A stretch of 64,000 nucleotides of DNA from Malachius bipustulatus (taxonomy: Eukaryota; Arthropoda; Insecta; Coleoptera; Melyridae). The notes beneath the pieces are model-generated. The model made no database searches, was not told the DNA's origin, and saw only the letters and a list, made by a program, of their open reading frames with translations. Made by a program: the position numbers and the translations under genes. The stretch is from assembly GCA_910589415.1 (NCBI GenBank), contig OU342636.1:4384437-4448436 (forward strand), in the 5' to 3' direction. Shown in pieces: positions 55,734 to 64,000 of this stretch (positions are counted from its first letter, which is position 1; the number at the start of each line of letters is the position of its first letter).

Positions 55734-55973
55734 TGTTTGCTGGGATGTTACAAGAACTATTCAATAAATTGCTACTCCGGTAATTAAGTTAATAAAATGT
55801 TTGGTATAAAGTATACAGTTAATGACATCTCATCACCAATGACTTGAGTTTTTTTCTTAACGCCAAATTATGTATATCTGCAAACCCCGAAGGTATAACA
55901 ACTTTATTCCATTACATAAGAATGAAAACACAAACAATAATATTATTAAATTTCTGGTCAACACAATTTTAGT

Positions 55974-56430
55974 TACGGAGATGGTGACAAAAATGCCTTG
56001 AATCTCCCAAATGGACGAAAAGCAGGCTTTTATATTATAGTTCGAGTCCCCTTTTGAAAATCCGTCATGTCAAGTAGGGGTCTAGTGCGTTGCGTTGCGC
56101 GGCTAATTGCCTTTTGCCCAGATTTACCCGAGCGATTTCAAAAAGTATCTACCATATATGGAAGAAAATTACTGGGGGGCATCTGGACAATTCCTCCAAT
56201 TGAGGGAAGAACATTTTCTTCTAATTTGCACCTTGCGTTAACATCCAGTACCCGGTGAGTAATTAATATGGTCACTGGGAATATCTCAGAAACTAAGCGT
56301 CGTACATCCTCGGGCAATTTTTTTGCTTTGCTTGAGGATGTACGATGCTTAGTTTCTGAGAAGACGGATTTTGAGAAGGGGACACGAACTATATAAAAAC
56401 TCACCGCTTTGAAACCACCATCAGCCAATT
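55974..56430. mobile_element. diverged relative of foldback G
   Basis: 55974-56240 follows the left arm of 6922-8282 ('atggtgacaaaaatgccttg', 'gaaaattactgggg.gcatct', 'gtcaagtaggggtct'). A stub of the other arm ('ggattttgagaaggggacac') lies near 56365-56400. The middle is deleted. Open frames are repeat artefacts. Confidence 0.75.
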
Positions 56431-56584
56431 TAAAGATCTATCCTAATGATAAAAAAATTACAACTTAATATTTACACATTTAGCATGTAAGTATAGAAAA
56501 TATCTATTTTCGAATACTGTCATTAAAACTTCACTTTTACGTAATACTTATGAAGTATCAAAATGTCAAATTTGCATCTACTAG

Positions 56585-56747
56585 GCCCGTATTCATCAAT
56601 AAATATAACCCCTGGGGTTATATTTTGGAACATGTCATTGGTTTAAAATTCGTAGCGTTCGTAGGGTTTGAGCATTAGACCAATCAGCTGTCAGAAAATT
56701 CAAAATATAACCCCAGAGTTATATTTTGAAGTTTGATGAATACGGGC
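56585..56747. mobile_element. MITE, GCCCGTATTCATCAA family, copy 3 (most complete)
   Basis: 163 bp. GCCCGTATTCATCAATAA is mirrored by TTTGATGAATACGGGC. Flanked by CTAG on the left and ACTAG on the right. Confidence 0.9.
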
Positions 56748-57142
56748 ACTAGAGAGCAAAATACTTTTGCACACTAGTACGTGTGTACACGTCTTTTCAT
56801 TTATTGTTTACTAAAGCTTGTTTGTCATGGTGAATATTAAAATATTACATGCAGCAAGTTACAGAACGTCAACATTTTCTATTCATATTCTTAGTGTTTT
56901 TTAAGCTTTCGGATAGGTTCAGTATTCGAAAAAATGTCGTTTGATACGACACTGTGAAATGCCACTTTTGCATTCTCGAATGATTTGCTTGCTCGCAAAA
57001 ATTTCCATTCTCCATGTGCAAAAGTGTCATTTCACAGTCTTGTATGAAAAATAACTACTTACAACCTACTATCTACATAACAGCCTACTATTTATAAATG
57101 TAGCCTAACTATTACAATCAGTGTCCTTCATTCAGCATATCA
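56748..57142. other. intergenic
   Basis: No gene. 'aaaagtgtcatttcacagt' near 57022 is the inverse of 'actgtgaaatgccactttt' near 56951, a modest hairpin. Confidence 0.5.
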
Positions 57143-57378
57143 TTATTGTCTTTTGTCTTGCTGTACATTTGCCTTACAAAGTAACTGCAAAGCATCACCT
57201 AGCAAGGGCACTTTTTCGTTAATGCACATGTTCTGTAATATTTCAGAGGAGTTGACAAGAGTTCTGACAAATTGGGGTGAATATCTAGCAACACGTTCTT
57301 TCAGTAAACACGTAAAACGATTTTTTAGAAGTTCAATAAATCTCTTGATACAAGCTGTAACTCCACGTAGGTATGCAT
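57143..57378 (-). pseudogene. PIF/Harbinger (HARBI1-like) transposase, C-terminal exon
   Basis: The minus-strand exon follows a strong acceptor 'tgttttttctag' (57379-57390). It reads DAYLRGVTACIKRFIELLKN, RFTCLLKERVARYSPQFVRT, LVNSSEILQNMCINEKVPL and stops at 57143-57145. The pattern of a RFxCLLKER.xRYSP block followed by the LHNMC-like block is the usual end of Harbinger nucleases. The catalytic core exon that should precede it is absent; only an N-terminal fragment remains at 58098-58400. Confidence 0.68.
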
Positions 57379-57439
57379 CTAGAAAAAACAATAATAAAGA
57401 TTTAAAAAATAAATAAGTTCGTATATGCATATAGTTATT

Positions 57440-57567
57440 TACATTACAAGCTACGAAAGTTCACTTTTAGGTGCGAGGTCTTTTGAATAGCCGAGGCGAA
57501 GCGTAGCGTAGCCGAGGCTATTTAAAAACTCCGAGCACCTGAAAGAGCTTTCGTAGCGTGTAATGTA
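57440..57567. mobile_element. hairpin MITE with CCGAGG/CGTAGC words
   Basis: 'tacattacaagctacgaaag' is mirrored at 57548-57567. The centre contains 'agccgaggcgaagcg' and 'cgtagccgaggct'. 128 bp, non-coding. Confidence 0.8.
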
Positions 57568-57572
57568 TTAAA

Positions 57573-58078
57573 CTTTTCATTCTCCCCTTGCCATATTGAA
57601 CCACGGATTAAGAAGAAATGAGTAAAATAATACGATTCAGTGATAACAATGAAATTATTATAAGGTGCCATGTTTTTAACATTACCATAGTAAAGATAGT
57701 TTTGAATTATTAATTTATGACACTGTCAAGTTTAAAACTCTGTACCGCTATAATTTTAAAATCTTTGATCGTAGTTTAGTTCAAAAAGAATTTCATTCAA
57801 GAAGCTGCAAATTCCAGTAAATCTTTCTGGAACATACAATAATAATTATTTGTATGTTCCAGAAAGATTTACTGGAAGTTTTTATTGCAGTTTTACATTT
57901 AATTTTCCATCTAAATAAACGTTAATCAAACTGATATTTCTACTTTTTTGTCCAGGCCACGAAAGTTTTTCATAGCTAGCAACCACCTAGCAACCTATCA
58001 CCTAGGATGTTTTACTTTCGCTTTCGGTTGCCTTATCAAGACAGAAAGTTACACTTTCGTAAAGGGGAGAATGAAAAG
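57573..58078. mobile_element. TIR element, CTTTTCATTCTCCCCTT ends
   Basis: Perfect 17-bp inverted ends (57573-57589, 58062-58078). It lies between the two HARBI1-like fragments and contains a perfect 28-bp-arm hairpin (57812-57877). No coding content. Confidence 0.75.
57812..57877. repeat. perfect 28-bp inverted repeat
   Basis: Arms starting 'ttccagtaaatctttctgg' and ending 'agatttactggaa' are exact inverses around a 10-base AT loop. It could form a strong hairpin. Confidence 0.95.
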
Positions 58079-58097
58079 AAAATATTTCATAACTTAC

Positions 58098-58400
58098 CTA
58101 TGAACCCAAATTGCTCCTTTGGTAGCACCGTGTTGCATAAAAACGTAATGCTGTCAACACTTTGATTTCTGTGCTTAAACCCGACACATAGACTCAATTG
58201 TTTAATTATGGCCTCACAGCGCATTTATCAAGTTATTGGCGAGTTCTTTATTGAGTCTAAATAGCGCAACAAATCTCTTCCCTGGGAGAGCAAAGGCATT
58301 ACAATTTGCCCGTAAGGCCTTTCGCTGCAGACATATAGTTGTTGGTTTTGCTCCCTTTGCTTCTGCTGTCCGTCGCCCCCATCAACAAGTGATCAGCGAT
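58098..58400 (-). pseudogene. PIF/Harbinger (HARBI1-like) transposase, N-terminal exon fragment
   Basis: The minus strand reads LPGKRFVALFRLNKELANNLINAL, then after stops and a frame change EIKVLTALRFYATRCYQRSNLG, ending at a good donor 'catag|gtaagtt'. FRL.KE....L and LxALRFYATxxYQR are the classic N-terminal blocks of HARBI1-like proteins. With 57143-57378 it forms one decayed gene from which the DDE core has been lost. Confidence 0.68.
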
Positions 58401-60741
58401 GATAGGTAACATTTCTGAAATATATTCACAGATTAGTTGAAAGTATTATTGCATAATATACTAATTTTTATTCACTGCATGTGACAAAAGACAACACATT
58501 CATGTGACTTCAGCGCAGGCCTGCTTGCAGGAGACTAATCAAGTGATCATGTGGATAATCACTGATTAGGTATAAAATGGCCTCTATATCAAAATATTGA
58601 TGTCGATGAGAACTACTTAATTTACTTAAATCAACAATTTTATTTTCCCAATTACTTTTCCCTTGAAAATCGATAAAAGCACAGTAAATTTTTCACTACA
58701 ACAATAATAGACCTTTGGAATTGTGGGAATCTGTGAATCAGCAATCAGCAGGCTACTAGCGATAAAGCTGTATTTGTATTGTTTGTTAAACAAAATAGTT
58801 AAATAAATAGATGGTTCTGGGATTTATGGGTTTCATTTACCAAGCTGAATTACCACAGAGGAATGTTCAAATTATCCAAATGTCCTTTGTATAGTTATGA
58901 TAATTAACCCCGCAGTCCCAATTTTACTTACATAAATAAGCTTTACTTATAAGCTGATTAAACAAGACAGTCAAGTCAAGTGATTAACAAACAATAATCA
59001 CAGGAAAATAAAACAAAAACACTTCATCTTCCTCAAAACAATAAAAATGTTGTCACTGCCACTGGCCACTGCCGAGCCGAAAAGATTTAAAGGTTATTCT
59101 CCTCACTTTTAATTTTTTTTTAGTTTCACATCACCACATTATGCTCCTAATAGCGTACCTTTCTATGGTGACGGTGACAAACAGTGTGGCTACGACGTGC
59201 TACGATCACGACATTTTGAGTCTTCTTTTTCCCAGCGTTGACGACGTTTTCTTGAAGCGGAATCTCTAGGCAGCACTCGCGCTTGCTGACTTTTAGTGTT
59301 GGCTAGTGAGTGTATGTTTCGAATCACCCCGATGTTTCAAATGATTTGAATCCTCAGAGACAAGTGAATCGAATCCGAAACCGAAACACTTGGTGAGTTG
59401 GAGATTTGAATTGAGTGGAATTGGAATCTCCACTCTCACTCCAATCTCTGTTAGGCTTATTCTTATTATTAGTATTAGATTAGGCAGTTGTCGTGAGTCA
59501 ACGTTTCACGACTCACTCACTCACGTTTCATTTTCTTTCGGACTTTCAGATGTTCCATGTCCATGTTCATTGTTCAATAAATTCATAATTCATTCCATTC
59601 AACTCAGCAACTCTCGCATAAAATAGTCACCACTACTACTGGTTTCGCTTAGAGTCCCTGTCTTTTGTCAACCCCCCCCCCTCTCTCTCTCTCTCCAATA
59701 GTCCCTTATTAGTTCCTTCTATTTTGCATCACTCTCACTCTCATTATTGTTCTCAATCCCAATCAAGTGCAAACACAAACAACAAAGACCGGAATTCACG
59801 AGGGTTGCTATTATTATTTACGACATAGTAAATTTCTTTTTCTTTATTCGAAAAAGTAAATAGATATTTTGTATTGTAAATAGATATTGATTATTGATAT
59901 TTGTACTAATTAGTTATGATGTTGTTTTGGATGAATTGGATAAAAAAAACTATTAGAATAATTATTATTTTATTGCACAGCACTAACCTTATTATTCGAG
60001 ATGAAAATGAACAATAACGGAGCGGAAGGGTAATAAATGTCGTATGTATTGAACTCGATAATATACGTAAGGAGTAGGTACCTTCCTTACCCTTTAAAGG
60101 CGAAAAATGTTTAAAAAATTCCCGCTGAGATTTTTTTAATAATGACGGGTAAAGGGAAATTATAGCATCCTTTATTCGTGGTAAGAATATTTAATTTCTA
60201 TTGTTAACTATATGATAATGTAAAAACTTGGGTACAGTTTACATTATTATACGTATACCTATATTATTATCTGAATTTTTTTTTTTAATTTTACTAGATT
60301 ATTAATTGTAATTTTATTTTTGTAAATCAACTTGTTATTTCTCGATACTATAATTATTATACCTCATTTAGGAACTATAATAGCCTAATTTTCACCTACA
60401 ATAAGCGTTGTCCTCTTCTAATTACATATTTGCAACTTTAGTTAATTTACCTATTATTAAAGTAGTAGTACACTTACAAGTTAATAGGTATCATAGTATT
60501 ATCACAGGTATTATAAATAAAATTCTTCTTTTTAAATTCTTTACTCTAAAATTTATTTCACCAATATTATTTATTATTAGGTACTAAAGTTTGGTTATCA
60601 TTATCTTATTCGTATACCACATAGGTATAAAGAATAATAATAATATCTAGCAAGTTAAAAAATGCAAACTGTAAATCGGCTGAAAAGTTTTTGAGTAAGT
60701 AGGTATAATTGATAAAAAACTTTTTTTTTTAAATTTTACTC
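58401..60741. other. intergenic; CT microsatellite; short shared block
   Basis: 59222-59272 is the inverse of 47018-47062 ('ttttcttgaagcggaatctc'). A C-run followed by (CT)n lies at about 59670-59694. AT-rich beyond 59800 with 'taggtacc' words. No gene supported. Confidence 0.5.
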
Positions 60742-60997
60742 TGTTAGGATTCACTCAGATCGGAATACAGACAGGAATGCAAGGAATGCAGACGCATTAA
60801 CACCAACAGGAAGGTCTGTTGGTATTAGGAATGTTGCGCATGATGCGTAACATGGGACAAGGCAGGAAAAGGAGCTAGAAGTCAGTAGTGGTTGTATAAC
60901 CGTCGTAGAGTCAATATATGAATGTTAATAATATACTTCTTCGTCATTATTGTTATTGTATAATTATTATTGAACTGAATAAATAATGTTCCTAATA
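60742..60997 (+). repeat. candidate LTR with adjacent primer-binding site
   Basis: 256 bp from TGTTAGGA to TCCTAATA (imperfect inverted termini), with AATAAA at 60978. Two bases later comes TGGCAGCGGTGGGATAG (from 61000), starting with the TGG that pairs with a tRNA CCA end. The partner LTR would lie beyond the window. Confidence 0.55.
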
Positions 60998-63900
60998 TTT
61001 GGCAGCGGTGGGATAGCCACAAAAATGCCTTTTCTTGGTGAAAGTGAGATGAAACCAAAAATTTAAGTTTTTAGCGAATTTCCGATGAAATAAATTTTAA
61101 CAACGGTGGTGATGGTGCCGGTGTTGGTGGTCTGAGCCGCAGCGCGAGTTTCCCCGGCGCGGGCCTCGCGTGGGTATTATGTGCTACCTACCTAGGTACT
61201 TAAGAGAAGTTCCGCTCCTCCGTTAACAACAATTAAATTTATTAGAAGCTGAATTTCGTAAATTAAAGGAACGGAAACTCAAGAAATCTTGCAAGAAAAC
61301 ACTGAGTATGAAGTGTTAACGTATTATTGGATTGATATCCGACTGGTGTCGGTAAGTAAAGTAGATCAAGTATGTAAATGAGGAAGCATATTACAGGTTT
61401 TCTAAGGAAAAATTATAAGGTGGTGAAGCAGTGGTATGTTATGAGAAACAGCATACAAGAATTGACCAAAATTAAAGTTTGCGACGTTCGAAGTTGATGG
61501 CACTGCAATAAAGTTTATTAATAAGTAGAGTTTGGAGGAGATAAGTTATAAAGATTATTCCAAGGTTATTCCCAAAGGTAAGCAGCTATTGCCATGTTGA
61601 GTAGAGTTGTGATAAGTAAGGATAAGTAATGAAGATTATTCTGAGATTATTCCTAAAGGTAAGCAGCTATTTTTAGCTAGTGAGTTGAGAGATGCATGAT
61701 AGATAATTATGAGTAGATGAAAAGCATGACTAAAGTTGGGGAGCTCTCCAAAGTCCAAATGACATATTTTGAATTCGATAGGTAGAAGTAAAACAAAAGC
61801 ATGAAGCATGAATAAGCATGAAGTAAGCTGAAGTAGAATTGAACCCAAGTAGCATTTTGGGGTTAATTTGCGTCGATTCCACTTGATTTAGGTATACTAC
61901 CTATGTAATCTAATTCACCTAACATAAATTGCGTGAAGTTTACCTCGAATTTACGTGATGAAGATCAAACTAAGAGTAGATATTAAGTACATTATATTCG
62001 TCGACGTATTTGGGAATTATCGTTATGAAGTTAAGTGAATTCAATTATTGCTATGAAGTTAAGGCGATAGGTATTACGGAAACATGTATATTCAACGTTC
62101 GTCTTAGGTATAAAGAATCGACTTATTACTTTGTTTAAATAACTACCTAATGTAAAGCTAGTGCACATGCAAGTGAGAGAGAAGAAAATAGCCACTAACA
62201 AGAGGCCGTGAATTTTAAATAGTTTATATTTTTAAAGTCTCTCATTTTCTATCAAATTCTGTCTGATGTAGGTATTCTGGAGTTCTGGACACACTGTTGG
62301 CGCGCAAGGCGCAAGATTAAATTTCTCTTCTTCAGTCAGTGAGTTTTCTAACCGCACATAGCATAAAATGAAGAACGAATGTTCACGGAATATTGGATAT
62401 CATAAATGATTAATATTTAATAGTTGGTTTAGAAATAATGTGTAGGGATGCGAATGCCCGAGTGTCAATTTACATGTCAATGAAATTTTCCCAGGAAACT
62501 TATGATTAAAGGTGGTAAATTACAACGCGCCCCGTGAATTAGCAGTTTAATAAAGTATGTACCTATATAAAAAAAAAAATATTGAAAAATTATATTATAA
62601 GTACCTATAACTTTTTCGTTGTAAAAAAAAAAATAAAAAAATAAAATCAGATTTGAAAAGGGGGTTTTATGCAATTACATATTTTAATTTTGTGATTAAC
62701 TATTGATTAATTATAATGTAAACAATGGAGACCTCTTAATGATTTTGCCAAGTGATGAAGACGAACGTAATTAAAATACTTATAGGTACTGAGAACTTGA
62801 GAAGTAGTGAAGGTAATATTTCTTCATGATAAGACTAATAATGGATGTAATGGTTTGACTACTATGTTAGAATTGTAAAAGAAAAGAACGTAAGCAGATT
62901 CAATCTCTTTCATTATTACATATTTGGTATCGATGTACAAAATTCAGTAAAATAAATATAATACGCAATCAAGGTCGACTTAATTAGCATAAAGCATCCG
63001 ACGCACTGAAGAGCCAACGTCCGCTGCGTGAAGGAAATGAAATATCCAGGCAGGGATTTATTTTTTTTAAAGTTCTTTTAGTACTTTTAGTTTGGTGTAT
63101 TCTGGTGCTTTTATAACAGATAACAGGTGAGTTGATGTACTCACTAAATGTCCTATTCCTAAGATGAGTAGAGTTAAGGATAAGCAAAAAGAGTTAAGGA
63201 AGAAAGATTATTAAGTAGGTACTTGATAAAGATTATAGTTATTTTATGAGCCTTACTGAATAATTAAAGGAACTCGCAAGAGATTTATTTAGAGTTAGAG
63301 AAAGAAATTGAATGATGAAGCATGCATAAATCATGAATCCGCATAGAGTTAACGTATAGTCACGCATAGAGTTCACGTAGTAAAAGAGAGAATCATAATA
63401 GGCACTTAAGAGACAAAGGTTAATGAGTACTGAAGATGTCTAAATTGCTGAAACGTTGAAGTAGAGCTGAGCGTTGATCGTAGAGTTCTGGGAGGCCTGT
63501 GTGGCCTGGTCTGTGTGACGAGTAGGCCTGTGTGGCCTGTGCATAGGTTCGAGTCCCTGAGAGAAGGTCTGTGGCCTGAGAGTGGCCAAGAGACAATAAT
63601 TGATGCCTGTGTAGTCTGCATGTGTAGGTCAGAGTGGAGGCAAGTGTGGCCTGACTTTGTGTTCCGGGCGTGAAGGATCGAGGGGATTCTGCCGACCGCC
63701 CGCGAGCGAACTTCAGATAGGGAGGACCATGGTGGGTACTGTTGACCACAGCGTGTCTTGGCGCGGAAACCTTGGCAAGGCTAGAACCAACGGCTAATGA
63801 TCAAGATGTCTTGAGTAGAGTAGTGATTTACGTGTCTTCAGCAGGGTGCTGTCAAAGCACCAGAGGCTAGCAAGAAGGCCAAGAATGCTTAGCGTTAGGT

Positions 63901-64000
63901 AATGACAAGCTTAGGCAAGCTTTAGGAGGAATAAGACAGTTAAAGACACTTAAGTGTTCTCTTTAGGAAAGTGAACAGAGACGACGCAAGGTAAGAGAAA
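60998..64000 (+). other. possible internal region of that LTR element; no coding signal
   Basis: It includes a GC-rich island near 61105-61170. A duplicated block 'aagattattc...aaaggtaagcagctat' occurs at about 61551-61590 and 61633-61672. 'gcatgaa' words and 'gtgtggcctg' repeats (63490-63650) also occur. No gag or pol motif appears in any frame over 3 kb, so it is either a very long leader, a decayed copy, or not an LTR element at all. Confidence 0.35.

Larger units (their letters stand above)
48292..55745. mobile_element. possible large element bounded by TCCCAGCAAACA inverted ends
   Basis: TCCCAGCAAACA (48292-48303) and its exact inverse (55734-55745). Just inside both ends lie degenerate repeats of 'gacatgtgtctgacatg' type (48305-48475, 55430-55730), unlike the AT-rich interior. 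The LINE at 48735-52765 would be a later insertion. No target duplication is clear and the interior has no transposase, so a chance pairing of two ends of one family is possible. Confidence 0.5.

Noticed and set aside
63546..63556. Perfect tRNA B-box word GGTTCGAGTCC
   Set aside because: No matching A-box or cloverleaf upstream; surrounding sequence is the GTGTGGCCTG repeat. A SINE promoter cannot be supported.
63406..63749. Overlapping minus-strand frames of 71 and 109 codons
   Set aside because: Generated by the GTGTGGCCTG-type repeats; no homology or consistent frame.

Overview
This window looks like insect nuclear DNA. It is AT-rich and eukaryotic, with no bacterial gene organisation. 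It carries insect-type repeats: R1/LOA-like and other non-LTR elements, Ty3/Gypsy LTR elements, mariner, PIF/Harbinger, THAP-type fragments, and many foldback elements whose ends read CAGGGTG at a TA target. The GTAGGTACCTA-rich background is common in aphids and moths, but I cannot fix the order. I found no convincing intact host gene. Nearly everything recognisable is mobile DNA, mostly broken and often nested.

Layout: (1) 0.4-8.3 kb is a run of long inverted-repeat (foldback) elements, several end to end and sharing TA dinucleotides. (2) 8.3-9.9 kb is a frameshifted LINE reverse transcriptase. (3) 10.46-17.68 kb is a full-length but dead Ty3/Gypsy element with 204/210-bp LTRs. Its RT is split by a 1.15-kb LTR-element remnant (TSD ATCT) and its integrase by a 708-bp foldback. 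(4) 17.7 kb holds a THAP fragment. (5) 19.1-23.5 kb is a four-level nest: foldback, mariner with about 700-bp TIRs, a second foldback, and a MITE. (6) 24-31.4 kb holds small MITEs, a second THAP-like fragment, a hammerhead-like motif and a palindrome-rich stretch. (7) 31.6-34.4 kb is an element with 16-bp TIRs and a perfect 8-bp TSD. (8) 35.6-39.4 kb is an unexplained island of four tandem arrays, one with DRE (TATCGATA) motifs. (9) 41-44 kb holds MITEs and foldbacks. (10) 44.49-46.52 kb is a compact DNA transposon with perfect 26-bp TIRs and TSD TATT around a broken DUF7869-like gene. This is the best candidate for something undescribed. (11) 48.29-55.75 kb is bounded by TCCCAGCAAACA inverted ends and contains a 5'-truncated R1/LOA-like LINE with an open endonuclease-RT frame. 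(12) 57.1-58.4 kb is a HARBI1-like transposase pseudogene split by a TIR element. (13) 60.7-64 kb has one LTR plus a primer-binding-site-like sequence, followed by 3 kb without a coding signal.

The elements act only as parasites of one another. The mariner copy encodes (in broken form) the only transposase seen next to CAGGGTG ends, so a relative of it is the natural candidate to have mobilised the foldbacks. All family calls come from reading motifs by eye; no database search was possible.
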